Positions 1-11,462 of a DNA stretch of 64,000 nt are shown one piece after another. Where the stretch lies: assembly GCA_010015745.1 (NCBI GenBank), contig ML978161.1:62001-126000 (forward strand), in the 5' to 3' direction. The first letter of the stretch is position 1. Every line of letters begins with the position of its first letter. The notes beneath the pieces were generated by a model. It did not search any database. It had not been told where the DNA came from and saw nothing but the letters and a program-made list of their open reading frames with translations. This DNA is from Setomelanomma holmii. Lineage: Eukaryota > Ascomycota > Dothideomycetes > Pleosporales > Phaeosphaeriaceae. Both the position numbers and the translations under genes were made by a program.

Positions 1-1194
1 TTATTCGGTCGCTGCCAATGGCAGGCCGCGCCCGCGCAAAGCAGCAGCATTTTCAATTTCGCAGCGAGCGGCAAGCGAAGGGATGGACTGCACCACATGA
101 TGAGACACGGTCGTGCACATCACATCTGCCCCGCGCGCAGCCAAGCCAGGGGCTGCCATGCACGCCAGTGTTGAGTGCAGGAAGCAGCGTGCTGCGTGCT
201 GCGTGCGTGCTCCAGCATGGCGTCGCCAGCCACGAACAGGGCCCGCCGCGCTGCGCGAGATGACAAGACTGAGAGACGACTCTCGGACGCAGGCCCACGG
301 ACATGTACTGGCTCTAGCACGAATCGCACGCCGTCAGCCTGCGCTTGTATGGCCCTGGCCCAAAATCTCGCCGCCGCTTGGTCCGCTGCGCTCTCTTGCG
401 GTGGGGAGATGCTTTCCGCTTCCGCGCATCTTTACTGTCCACCGTGCAGTAGCGTCAAAGTCGTGCGTGCGCAGCGTGCCAACGTATCCCGGCACGCCCA
501 GAACCACCGCCCACGCCTAGCGCGTCTTCCCAAAGCCGCCGACAAGGCATGATGTACTTGCAAGCTCTCGCGCAACATGGGAGCAGACAGGGGCAGATGC
601 ACTGGAGATGATTTGCTGAGCCCGGTCAGCGATCCTTCGACCTCTACACCGCAAACTCTTATATCACACCGGGTCCTGGCGCGCCCTCAGCCCAAGCGGG
701 CGTGACCTTCCCATCGACTACATACCCTTACCATCCCCACGGACGCTGCAGCTTCATTCTCTAACGCTTCACTTCGCACAGAGTACTGATCTCCACCACT
801 GTTCCTGCAGTGTGAATCCCACCGCCCAATGTAGCATGGCTATTCGCCCCCACTCATCTTGAGAAGACCTCGCTGGACCATCAGCACCGCCTCACCTCGT
901 GGACCTGTGTATCCATCCGACTTTGGTTTCGATACTACCAGGTCCTTTTTGCCTCCGTCTCATCACATCAACCCGTCTTCGAGTTCCTGGGTTGTCTTAT
1001 TGGCGACCCAACCAACTTCGTTCACGCTGGCTACCAAACTTCTCCCCGCTATTCAGGCCCCTCACCCTCATTTCCAAGATCGGTTCCAGTCCTCATTGAC
1101 TCCACCTTACAACAACGACGACTCCAAGTCTGACCGCTCATGGTCGACCCACAGCGGTCAGAGGGGCTCTGACAACATCTTCTCCATATCGAGG
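1..1194. other. GC-rich region and leader of the bZIP gene
   Basis: No recognisable gene lies in the first ~830 bases. Several overlapping 60-135 residue frames on both strands are Arg/Ala/Pro-rich, lack motifs and look like GC-driven noise. From 836 a short upstream ORF (ATG at 836, 8 codons, stop at 860-862) precedes the bZIP gene. The bZIP frame itself stays open upstream from 859 to 1194 without an ATG. The segment is therefore probably 5' leader, or an unrecognised 5' exon. Confidence 0.4.
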
Positions 1195-2766
1195 ATGCCG
1201 GCCGGGGGACCCCGTTTAGAGCAAACTACCCCCCAGCTATCACCCGTGCAGTCTTACTCGGGTATGCAGCCGCCCCAGAGGGGCAGTCCTCGGGATGGCC
1301 CAGCGAGTCATCCTGTCTCTCTACCACCCCTGCGCCAACTATCAAGCACACCACCAACACCATCCGATCGCAGACATGGTGATCCGTTCCGTTCCATTCT
1401 GAATCCTCAGGCAGAATTGGCCGAACAGCATCGCAACAGGAGGCGCAGTGCGTCACAGATGGAATCCCTCTCACCGATAGACACCTCACATTCGCAGAGT
1501 CTACCCTCCATCAGTCGACCAACTAGTGTAGATTCCACGCAGGACGATCAACAGCCGCCTCGGCAATTCCACCCCCCAGGAAGACCCCCAGCGAGGCACA
1601 TGTTGACTCCAAAATCTCCAAGACTCCACAGGACTCAGAGTCTCAATCTTCTCAACCCGCCAACCGGAACTATCGATGCCCATCAATCTCCGTTCCTCAC
1701 TGCCAGCACACGTCCGTCAGATCCAATCATTTCTCAGCAGTCTTTGCCTACTCCTCCTGCAGGAACTCGGCCATCCTACTTTCCTCCCATGTCTGCGGCT
1801 GGCCCACCTCCGTCCCAAAACATGGTCCGCAACGAAGTTTGCCGGCCTAGCATTGGCTTTCCACAGTCTGGAAGCGCAAGCCCAATCGCACAATATTCTC
1901 CCTACAGTCAACCCGCTTCGGTGGCTTCCAGCCAATTTGAGGCCTCCAACACGCCGGGGCACTATGTCGTGAGGCATCCAGGTTTGCAAATGCATGAGAC
2001 CCGGCACTCTGCAGGCTCCATGGAAGCCGAACACAACATGATCCCAATGGCGCCCTCGGGACAGAGTAGCATCCAACTGATGACGATCAAGAGCCAGGGA
2101 GGGCACAATGTTCAAATCCCAGTCGACGTGCAAGCTGCCTCCAAGGTCGCGGACGAAAAACGACGTCGCAACGCCGGCGCTTCGGCTCGGTTCCGTGCCA
2201 GAAGGAAAGAAAAAGAGCGTGAAGCCTCTATGAGCATATCGCGGTTGGAGCAGCAACTACGAGACGCTCTCGAAGACGCCGAATTCTACCGAAGCGAGCG
2301 CGACCACTTCAAGTCAATCGCTTATCAGCAGACTCGGCCAGAGATGCATCAAGCAAGACCGGTTTCGCCCCGCCTGAGACGTCCGTCGATAGCCCCATCT
2401 TACCCACCTTCATCTACCAGGGGTGGTTCTGAAGACTCGTATGCGGATTATGAGGAAGAAATCCGACAAGAAGAACGCAACGTGAGGAGGCGAACAAGCA
2501 ATTACCATCCGGTTTCTGGACCTCCGCCCAATGATTTGAGTGGATCCGGAAACTATCCAGGGCCTTCTTTCGCTCCACTAAACCCCTCCAATTCTCAGAG
2601 CACGCCGCAGACTCAGCAGCAGTCTGTCCGCGAACAATCGCACCCTTCACCTGCTCAGCAACCGCACCCCGAGCGCCCCGTTTATCGAGATCCTTTTCCT
2701 GCAGACACCGGACGTTACGATCACAGGAGTTGGACACCAGTACACGGCCACCGACGGGACGCTTAA
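1195..2766 (+). CDS. bZIP transcription factor
   Basis: Nuclear sequence-specific DNA-binding regulator. It encodes 523 residues from the first in-frame ATG at 1195, with no intron needed. The basic region is at about residues 321-344 (core RRRNAGASARFRARRKEKER, with the conserved N-x2-A-x2-A/S-R spacing). A leucine-zipper-type helix follows (about 345-385, SRLEQQLRDALEDAEFY). Everything else is Ser/Pro/Gln-rich and low-complexity, as expected for a disordered activation region. The frame is open for another 112 codons upstream, but only with a TTG at 859, so a spliced upstream start cannot be excluded. Family knowledge: fungal bZIPs of this layout control metabolism or stress genes as dimers; the target is unknown here. 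Confidence is high for the family and moderate for the start. Confidence 0.88.
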   Translation: MPAGGPRLEQTTPQLSPVQSYSGMQPPQRGSPRDGPASHPVSLPPLRQLSSTPPTPSDRRHGDPFRSILNPQAELAEQHRNRRRSASQMESLSPIDTSHSQSLPSISRPTSVDSTQDDQQPPRQFHPPGRPPARHMLTPKSPRLHRTQSLNLLNPPTGTIDAHQSPFLTASTRPSDPIISQQSLPTPPAGTRPSYFPPMSAAGPPPSQNMVRNEVCRPSIGFPQSGSASPIAQYSPYSQPASVASSQFEASNTPGHYVVRHPGLQMHETRHSAGSMEAEHNMIPMAPSGQSSIQLMTIKSQGGHNVQIPVDVQAASKVADEKRRRNAGASARFRARRKEKEREASMSISRLEQQLRDALEDAEFYRSERDHFKSIAYQQTRPEMHQARPVSPRLRRPSIAPSYPPSSTRGGSEDSYADYEEEIRQEERNVRRRTSNYHPVSGPPPNDLSGSGNYPGPSFAPLNPSNSQSTPQTQQQSVREQSHPSPAQQPHPERPVYRDPFPADTGRYDHRSWTPVHGHRRDA

Positions 2767-2769
2767 TTA

Positions 2770-5700
2770 TTTCCTTTAACAAACTGTGCCATTTGTCACA
2801 TTCGTATTGTCCTGTCAGATCTCCTTGTCATCATGCCTTGGCGGACCAATCGATCGAGTTGTTTGCATGCAATGACAACTCTTGCTATATACCCCGTGGG
2901 CTTTTGTCGTCCGAGCATATTCGGCGTCCATCACAAATGGACAGCAGCGCATTGTTAGAGTTGCATCTAGAACACTTCGTCCTCGCGGACATTTTCCTAG
3001 GTTGTATTAGAATGTATGCCAGCCGATCTTTCTACTTCAGCGAGACACCTTGTAGCATCGCCGGTTCTGTCGCAGAGGTCATCAATCAAACGAGGCACTA
3101 CCTCGCAGTACAGCGCTTCTATTACAGTTGAGACCTGGTTCATTGTGCACACAGTCAACTACTCAACCACCTCCCTGTCACTTATCCGTTTCGTCTGCAT
3201 CTGTGGTAGGTTCACCACGGGACCATCGCGAAGCAGCAACATGGTACGACTTCGCACTCTAGGCTCCTGCTCGAACGCCTTTTAGGATGTCCTCAGGTGG
3301 TCCAGCCTCTAAAGCTACACCGCTAGCGCAACGCTCGTCACTTTTAGGATCGCCACAACTCTAAGCATATGTGGCCCTGCCTAGAAGCGCCCTCTTTTGC
3401 AGATCGCCCCATTTTGCCCTCTCGAGACTCCAAATTGAGCTGCGATACAGCCATACGGCCATACCTGCCACTTCGCTGATTTGACGATGCACGAGTAGTA
3501 GCACACAGCATCGTGATCCTAGTTCAATGAAACCTTGAATCAGTAGCCGCCTGACATCCTGATCCTTCACACAAGGAGGTGGTTATTTCGAACTTCAGCC
3601 TCATTTGGGTTATACGAATTCTCGACAGCAACGAGTGAGCACCCACGGGCCAAGTCAGACATTCATTTTAGGAAAACACACTAGAAAACAGCCTGAGAAC
3701 CTCCTGCAGCTGACTGATAACGGTCGTGCCCGTTGTCGACGTACTGACACGGTAACTTATGACACGCCAGCCTGCTAGCATTGCAGCCGTATGAACGGCT
3801 ATCACGCTAACCTGTCGGTCTGCCTGTCGGCACTATTAGACCGTTCTTTTAGACTTTCAGAGCTTTTCAACAACTGTGCCTTGGGACGTCACAACACCTC
3901 GGGATCCTCCGTCGTCCATCAACAGTTTCGGGAATAGTGCAATGATGTACTTTGGGTCAGGTACCAGCGTGTACCACAACTCAACACCGCCGCTACAAAG
4001 GTACCACCTACGTGAGCAGTTTTTTGTCGCGTCTACCGTGCTATTACATCATGCAGAGTCAGGATCCTGACTGCGTCATCGGATCGACATTCAGACAATA
4101 CAATGCGTTATCGTAAATGCTGCAGCATTTCGCCAGATGGCACACATGAAACCACCTTTGCGGACAATTCGTGTGTCTGGAGCGGCTCTTAGTCCCAGCA
4201 ACGAGGTCCACTTGTTCTATGAGCGTGATCATCCGCAAGCCACTTGACCAGCGGGCCGGTTTCCAACAACGCCATGTTCTGCATGCTTTATGACCGGAAT
4301 ATACTCCGGTGGGAGCCTTCCGGCGGGATAGCGCAGCAAGGTTTGAGCTCCAACTTTGAACTTTGAAAATGCAACGCGAAAGCGATGTGCGACAGGGGTC
4401 TAGCCGCGCTGCAAAGCTTTTGTCGTCCACCTTAAGTGCTCTCGCGAAGAGCTTGAGCTTGCTTGACACACATCGTTCATTCTTGCGGCGGTGAAAAGCC
4501 TTATCGTAGAGAGACCTCTTCCAATGTCTCTGCCTCGCGATCGGGTATAATTGCTTTGGACGTGGTGCCTTATGATGGTGGCTTTCGACTCGCTCATCTT
4601 AGAAGGCCCGAATGGAAGAGGCCTTCCTATCAAGGATTCCCAGTCTAAGGCTCCGCAGCTCGCGTGGACTAAAACTTCCGCGATAAAACTGCCGAGGCCC
4701 GAACGACAACGCAGCCCAATTTCGAGCTACGAAATAAGTCAACAAACGAACCGTGCTCTCCGTTGTCGGCAATTACGTGGTCTGCCCGTTACGGTAAGTG
4801 ACATTGAAAAATACCGCTCGAGTCTCGACCCCTACCATACGGCAGATGCCTTTTGAGACACGAATGTCAAGCAGAATTTGTGAGCATATCGGGCCTTTCG
4901 CTAATATCAAATGCGTCTGCATAAGGAGCGAAAGGTTGCAATATCGTGATGCTGGATACGCCCTGCAGTGTATTTCTCTGCATGTGGTACCAACGTCAAG
5001 TTTGGGGAAGCACTCGCATTCGGGAACATCATCAACATCCTTCGACGTCAAGTGGCAGGAAGTCCCCTCCGGACATTACCAAGTTCTTGTCCCCAAGTCC
5101 TCGCCAAACTCCAAGCCGAGTGACGTGCGGCTCAGACAATCGCAAAGCATAGAATTGCGGTCATTCGCACGACAGCCCTATTTTGCCGATACTGGCCAAT
5201 CTCATCGCTTCCTCTGAATCTGCGCAACAACATCACTTGATACGACCTCTGCAGCTGCCGCCCCGCAGGCACACGGGCCACACCGCCAGTTAAACTTGCC
5301 AGTCTACTAGTATCGCTTTCGCGATATGCACCTAACAGCATAGCTGATATCAACACGAATTGCAGAAGGCCGCTTTTGTGGCAGCGCAGCGTGCTGCAAG
5401 TCACTGCTCGCATGTGGAGTCGGGAACCTCCACGTGGTTGTACCACTCGAGCTGAACTTAACAAAAAGCTAAGCAAAATCACTATGCATCGCTAGCCTCT
5501 TCTCTATGACTGTTCTGCCCTTTTGGCAGGTTGGCAGGACAAACATCACCCTGCGCGTACTGTGCAAGGACACTGTCTTGCCCTAAACTTGGCGCTCGGT
5601 GGATGCAATATGCACGCCGTCTGACCAAACAGCAGCACAACGAAGGGCACGAGGTCACAATCAACAATCGTACCGAGTATCGTTCGGGCCGGTCGCTTTC

Positions 5701-8700
5701 CTGCAGACTCGGCTTCGGCTGCACTCTCACCGTGTTCCCGGGACATCAGAGTCAGTACCACGCATGTATACCTTGCTACCGCCGAGATCCTCCGCATCGC
5801 GTGCTGACTTTCTCGAAGCCAAGTCATTCCACAAGTGACAGTGTACCCCGTCAGCTAACACGGACTTATTGCCTGTTCTCTTTACCGCGCATACATGCAT
5901 GCATCGCGCACCAGAAAAGAAGCGCGGCTATACTCGACCCCATGTCCCACCTTCGACACGTGTATTCCACACCGTATGTTGGTCTGCTAGTGTACTTACG
6001 TGCATGCTTCCCACCAGATCTAAGACGGATTGCTTTCTGAAAACAGGGCCTAATCCGGCTCAATGCCAAATCGCGCGCGCCGCGCCGCCGGCTACCGATA
6101 TGCACGCAATCAGGACTCGGGTCAGATACCCTGGAGGTGCAAGCCACCCACTTACCTACCCTCCATCATCTGAAGGCAGAAACACACCACGCGCACGGTC
6201 TGGGAATGCGAGTGCGACGCAATCAGCCTCTATCGATCCAGCAGGACGATTGCATGTTGCACAACATCGGCATTCACTTCCAAGACCACTATTTGCGCGG
6301 GCACTTGATTTGAACCCTGTCAACCCGCTGTGGGCGCAATTGCAGACCCTCTTTCGTGTTACCTCGCCAGCAAAACATCAACCTGACTTCGAGGAGTCCC
6401 TCGGCTCAAGACTTGTCGCGAGCGCGGGGCACCCTGGCCAGCGCTCATGCGGGTGATGAGGATGGTGTGCGGCTGCGAGTTTGCACCACACCCTACGCAA
6501 AGCTCGCCCCGAAGCAAAAACGTTGCGCGTGCGAATTGCGTGCGGTTACACGACAGTTGTTGAGGCAACGAAGGTGATGCGTAATTGAAAGGGTAAGAGT
6601 TTAGCAGTGTCAGCCCTGCAGCGATGCCATGCGCGGTGACATGTACCGGTGATATTGATTAGATCGCGGGCTGAAGATGGTTGCGCGTGCGCAGCCATTG
6701 GAAGGAGGTATCATGTGTAATTTGCTGCGTTGTCGATCTGACGGTCCTAGCATGCGTGTAATATCGGTGCGACGGAGGAGAGCGCGTCGCATGCAAATCA
6801 TGATGAGCTGTCGCGGTTGCGATTGGCACGTCAGTGCTATCCGGTGTGAGTCTGGAATACGGCATGTACATGAGAAACCTGGTACATGTCAAGTGAGTAC
6901 TGCCGGTGGGGTGTCAGCCAGATGCTCTGTTACAGCGCTGTGGTGTTTATGGCGCCCGAAAATGAAGACGGAAAAGCATATCAACCAAGCAAAAAAATTG
7001 TAGGCCTTGCAGACGTTCAATAGCCTTGCAGATGATATACATGACCCAAGAAACCCAAGCACCAGAAAATCCAAAGCAAATCCAAAGCTCCCAACCCTAC
7101 AAGGCTCTGCTCCACATGCCATCCAAAGCCAAGAACAACAATCAAATACAGCTAGCCCCAATTCCCCCATGCACCTCGCATGGGACTTGCATGCAGCCCC
7201 ACCCACCCCTCTCCACTCTCCCAGGTCCGCGCCAGCGCCCAACCATGCATGTCAGCACACTCCTGCGGGCGTGCGAGGATTACTATGGCCCGCATGCAGC
7301 TTACAGTCATGTGAGATGCCGCCCCATACTCATTCGGGCTAAACACAGCCGTAAAATGTGGTGCTAACCCGCGAATCAGAAAATTCGTGTGGTATGATAG
7401 ACGTGTTTGTGGTTGGGGGAGTGGTTTAGTCGGATCGGACCGTTAGTTGCTGACGGAGGGCAATTGAGTTTGCTGACTTCGGGCCGCCCGCTGTGTAGAC
7501 GGGTGGTTGTGGTGTAGGACTATGCGTGTGGGAGGGTGTGCTGGGCACATTAGAGCAGACGGAAAGGGTTTAGGAGTGTGTGAGCTGGTAATGTTTGGTA
7601 AAGGCACGATATTTTGTTTGCCTGCTTTTGCGACAACGACAGGCGACGCAGCCCGCTGTGAATTTGTGCTGGGGTCAAAGTTCGAGGTCGAGATTTCGAC
7701 TTCGCTTTGGAGACAAAGTATGCTTTGCGATTGCGCACGTTTTCGCGTGTCCAGCTACGAAAATGATAATGTAGCCCCATTTTGTCTCACGATTAGGGTT
7801 GCGGTACAACTCAACAACCTTTGCTTTTGAACGTTACCCCCGCGCACGTGCCGTTGTAACCGTCGAGAATTGTCGAAACTTAATCTACTTGCTTTCTGGG
7901 GCTATATGCAAGTAGCTTCAGATGCGGACACCGAATGCGCGTAGAGCGCCTGGAGAATCAAAATCTGCGACAGAAGCAGTCGCTTGATGTCAGGTGCGGC
8001 TGTGTTGTGTGGAAATGACATTGTGCCCATTCTGGATAGCATGCAGCGCAAGGTCGCCACAAGACGGAATCTCACGTGTCAATGTTACACTGAGGATGCA
8101 CGTTGACAAGGTCAACGCCGTGCTGTGAGATGGACTTTCATTGGTGCACGTGTGGATTATCCTTGGATGTCGCGGCTCGAGAACGTGGTTGCCTCACGCC
8201 CACGCCTCATCCTCTGCGCCACCAAGTGGCAATAAACCTTCCGCACCAGGCACCTCTTTCGTGGTAGCGAAGTAGATCAATCGTTCTCCCCACGAGTGGA
8301 ACACATGCAAAGTGGTGGCATGAATAACCACCATGCGCACACGCGCTCTCGTCGCGTAGATCTCGTAGTGCATGCAGCCGTGGTTCCTCGATATACATGC
8401 GGGACTTGAAACCCATGTCGTGGAGACAGAACACACCGATCGAGCCCTGCCACGGGAAATGTCAACATCGCATCCGTGCGGATAGATTGACGGACGGGCG
8501 CGTCGGTTCGCGTGCTGCAGTGTCATCATCGGTGTGACATGCGGCTGTGTGCACTGCAGCTCGCAAATGAGGAATGTGTCATGAAGCAGGGCAGTTGTGG
8601 GCAATGGCCTCAATCTCCAGATCTTGGTGAGATCCGCGGAGCGCTCCCTGACACGCGGATGCATGTTAATTGCGAATATTCCCTGAAAATTCATGCATTC

Positions 8701-8920
8701 TTGCTGATGCTGCCGAAGTGTCCTCGGAGAACGTTCGCGTGGGGTTCGTGCGATCTCGTGGGGGTTACCGACTTGCTCGACTGGGTTTACTGCGTCGTAT
8801 CTCGATTTGGCCACAACGCTGTGGCATGCCGCAATGCAGCTCGCTTGCAACATCCATGACAGTAAGTGAGCTTCCGGGCATACGTGGTGCAGAAGGATGA
8901 CGACTACTTCCCTGTACGGC
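2770..8920. other. Long gene-poor stretch
   Basis: About 6.1 kb between the bZIP gene and the Dsc4-like gene. Reading frames here are short, overlap on both strands and carry no motif I recognise. The longest are 5869-6456 (+), 5531-6040 (+) and 8194-8937 (-). No terminal inverted repeats, transposase fragments or tandem arrays were seen. It may hold non-coding transcripts or strongly decayed sequence. Confidence 0.4.
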
Positions 8921-9976
8921 TCATCCGCCAGCGCCAAAGCGTGCCCGCAGGGTGTTGAGCCGCCTTAGCGTTTCGGGCATGTCGTTCATCCCGCTCTCCG
9001 TACGCGTCAAGCGATACGCCGAGTAGTTCTTGTTTTCCTGCAGGAGGGTGTCGATGAGCGAAAAGTCGCCAATGACGCACTGACCTGACGTGAGAATATC
9101 CAGCGCATCGGGCTGGCCAGCGTCGGAGGAGGACGGCAACAGCGCATGGTCCTCGTCGGCGTCGACTCCAATGTCTGACAGTGTATCGGTCCGGCGTAAG
9201 ACTCCGCGCTCCTCGTCGTCGGCATCCTGGTCTCGGGCCGCATTGTCATTTGTAATTCCCTCTGCCGTGTCCTCAGCCGTCGCTGACGTGGCTCCGTCGA
9301 TGTTGGTCGTGGGGGCAGCTCCCGCGGACAGCTTTGCGAGCTTCTTCTTCAATTCTCGCCGCTTCACGTGCACCGAAACCATGACTAGCTGCAGGCACAG
9401 CACGCACATGTCCAGCGCTCCAAGCTTCCATTTGCTGGTGGGTCCTTGCTGCCCAATGAAGTCGATCATCAAGCCGCCGTGCAGGTAGCCACGTGTGTCT
9501 TCGCCTGCAGTGGGCGCAGTGTACAGCTGGTGTAGGAGGAAATTGACGAAGAAGGAGAAGAGTAGCAGGGGCAGAAACGGCTTAGGCTCGTCGGGCGGAC
9601 GTTCGCCGACGGGGTCGGCAGTGGGTGTGAGCAAAGTGCCGTGTATGAGGGCGCGTAGGAAGAACCAGAAGAATGAGCAGCTATAGCCAGACATGTTAGC
9701 GCGCAGTTGGGTTGTTGTGAAGTCGCAGCCATACTCGAAGTGGTAGATGGTGATGAGCTCCATGTACACCACCAAGTCAAGCTCACGCAGTAAATCGTTT
9801 AGCATCCGTATGCGCTTTCTCTTCGCATCGAGTCTTCTCTCCTTGACGAGCTGGTCCTTCAGGCGCTGCACCTCCTCTTCGTCGATGTCCGCGATGTCAT
9901 CCTCTGGCACCGCGAGTGCATGTGGGCTCTTCCCATGGCGCTGCGCAGCTCCCGAGGACTCGGCCTCAGCGTTCAT
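8921..9976 (-). CDS. dsc4: Dsc4-like (DUF1746) subunit of the Golgi Dsc E3 ubiquitin ligase
   Basis: Two exons, 9976-9735 and 9680-8921, giving 333 residues. The 54-bp intron (9681-9734; donor GTATGG, branch GCTAAC, acceptor CTATAG) is a multiple of three, so unspliced sequence also reads through. Removing it restores the family motif YHFD-CSFFWFFLRAL. The N-terminus holds an acidic then basic helix (EEEVQRLKDQLVKERR). The DUF1746 core LDLVVYMELITIYHF follows, then membrane segments (CSFFWFFLRALIHG and PFLPLLLFSFFVNFLLH) and an acidic Ser/Asp-rich tail. Family knowledge: Dsc4 belongs to the Dsc ubiquitin ligase that triggers cleavage of the SREBP sterol regulator. An alternative in-frame ATG at 10057 would add 27 residues. 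It is divergent from RCF1 across about 375 bp. The assignment rests on motif recall, not on a search. Confidence 0.72.
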   Translation of the reverse strand: MNAEAESSGAAQRHGKSPHALAVPEDDIADIDEEEVQRLKDQLVKERRLDAKRKRIRMLNDLLRELDLVVYMELITIYHFEYGCDFTTTQLRANMSGYSCSFFWFFLRALIHGTLLTPTADPVGERPPDEPKPFLPLLLFSFFVNFLLHQLYTAPTAGEDTRGYLHGGLMIDFIGQQGPTSKWKLGALDMCVLCLQLVMVSVHVKRRELKKKLAKLSAGAAPTTNIDGATSATAEDTAEGITNDNAARDQDADDEERGVLRRTDTLSDIGVDADEDHALLPSSSDAGQPDALDILTSGQCVIGDFSLIDTLLQENKNYSAYRLTRTESGMNDMPETLRRLNTLRARFGAGG

Positions 9977-10351
9977 GGCGCGGGAAGAAGATGCAAAAAC
10001 GTCGTGACGCTCATCAAGGCGACGGCGAGGTTCGAACGTTGATATACAAGCTGCCAAACAGTAGGCTTCTGCAATATGCGGAGCTCAGACGATGTCGCGC
10101 AGCTGCAGGGATCGGCCCTGGAAAAACCCAAAGGGCCGATGGCCGACGAGTGGTGAGATCACAGATGAAGCTCCGCATTTGTAGTTGCCCATCCACGCAT
10201 TGCCTCACAATCACGCTATTTCATGCTTGTGTAGAGCTTCAAATCGACATTTGACCTCAAACACTACTTGCGCTATTACTGTAGCACGTATATTTCCCTT
10301 TCATCCTCACATCCCGCACGCGACACTCCCGGCACCTCCGCAACCACCACC
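9977..10351. promoter_or_regulatory. Divergent intergenic region between Dsc4-like gene and RCF1
   Basis: The two genes start on opposite strands about 375 bp apart, so this interval must hold both promoters. It may also include the first 27 codons of the longer Dsc4-like start (ATG at 10057). A pyrimidine/adenine-rich leader (10310-10350) precedes the RCF1 ATG. Confidence 0.5.
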
Positions 10352-10967
10352 ATGGCGGGCCTCGGACCCCCGAACAGCGCCCCTCTTCCCTCGTCTTTTG
10401 ACGAAAATGCGTGAGTATTATCCTCTATGCAGAATCATCATATATACAGATCTACGATTATATATACGAACATGCCTGTGCATGTCTTATAGGAGAGCAA
10501 GTACTTACGATTCTTACAGCGACTTCTACAACGAAAACACCCTCGACAAAATATGGCGCCGCTTCCGCGAAGAACCCCTCATCCCCTTCGGCTGCGGCCT
10601 CACCGTCTGGGCCATCGTCGGCGCAACGCGTTCCATGCGCAAAGGCGACCACAAAATGACCAACCTGTATTTCCGCCGGCGTTTATATGCGCAATCATTC
10701 ACAATTGCAGTCTTGGTAATCGGCAATTTATATTGGCAAAAGGACCGTGTGAAACGGAAGGATTATGAGAAGATGCAGGCCGAGAAGGATAGGAAGGATA
10801 AGAGGGATCGCTGGTTGAAGGAGTTGGAGATGCGGGACGAAGAGGACAAGGCGTGGAAAGATCGGTTAGCGAAGAAGACGAGGGGTGTGGGGCAGGAGGC
10901 AAGGGGTGTAACGGAGATGGTGGCAGAAAAGACAAAGGAGATCAAGGATCAGACGTTCGGGAAGTGA
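10352..10967 (+). CDS. RCF1: Respiratory supercomplex factor 1, HIG1 domain
   Basis: Inner mitochondrial membrane protein that helps cytochrome c oxidase associate with the bc1 complex. Two exons, 10352-10410 and 10520-10967, encode 168 residues. The intron (donor GTGAGT, acceptor TTACAG, 109 bp) splits an Ala codon. The upstream stretch from 10185 is open by chance and is leader plus intron. The protein starts MAGLGPPNSAPLPSSFDENA. The HIG1 domain follows: DKIWRRFREEPLIPFGCGLT, a first membrane segment, the FRRRLYAQ loop motif, then a second segment (FTIAVLVIGNLYW). The C-terminal half is a charged Lys/Glu helix typical of fungal Rcf1. Length and order match the family. Confidence 0.93.
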
Positions 10968-11462
10968 GGCACCAACTCGCAAGGAGAAAATATGCCCTTT
11001 CTCTCGCAGGTAAACAAGGCGGAGCTACGCCCGGGTTCAAGACTGTGACATGGAAGTACTTGCAACCAGCACAGCACACATTCACTGTACATATGTTTGG
11101 CGATATAAGATAGGCGCCCGCGTTTTCAGACGCACCAATGGGTCAGGATTGGTCACTACTCGGTCAAAAGGGTATCAATTGTACGCAGTCACGGAATTCA
11201 GGATAGCGAAAATAAAGAATCGCATCATAAATTTAATAGCTGAGTTCTGCCACCTCGCAACATCGGCTTTGCCCAGACTGTCAGTACCTCGACACTGCAT
11301 TGTACGGAGATGCACCATCAATACCGAAATCGAATGTATAGAGGCAGAGTACTCGTAGTTTACGCGTGATGGTTATATTGCAGCCGCCATAGCAATAAAT
11401 CTCGCCTTCACGATATCTTATAGTCAGTACTTCAGCACCGCCAGACGCCCAATTTCGTGGCC
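10968..11462. other. Intergenic, between convergent RCF1 and a broken regulator gene
   Basis: About 500 bp holding the 3' flanks of RCF1 (+) and the Zn2Cys6 pseudogene (-). No other structure was recognised. Confidence 0.4.

Noticed and set aside
5531..6456. 169- and 195-codon plus-strand frames
   Set aside because: The frames overlap each other in different phases and a minus-strand frame, with Cys/Arg/Pro-heavy composition and no motif.
8194..8937. 247-codon minus-strand frame
   Set aside because: His/Arg/Thr-rich, no domain, overlaps the 3' end of the Dsc4-like gene and several antisense frames; no splice or family support.
10185..10351. Longer RCF1 start suggested by an open upstream frame
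   Set aside because: The stretch runs through leader and intron. Splicing 10411-10519 gives the canonical Rcf1 N-terminus from 10352.
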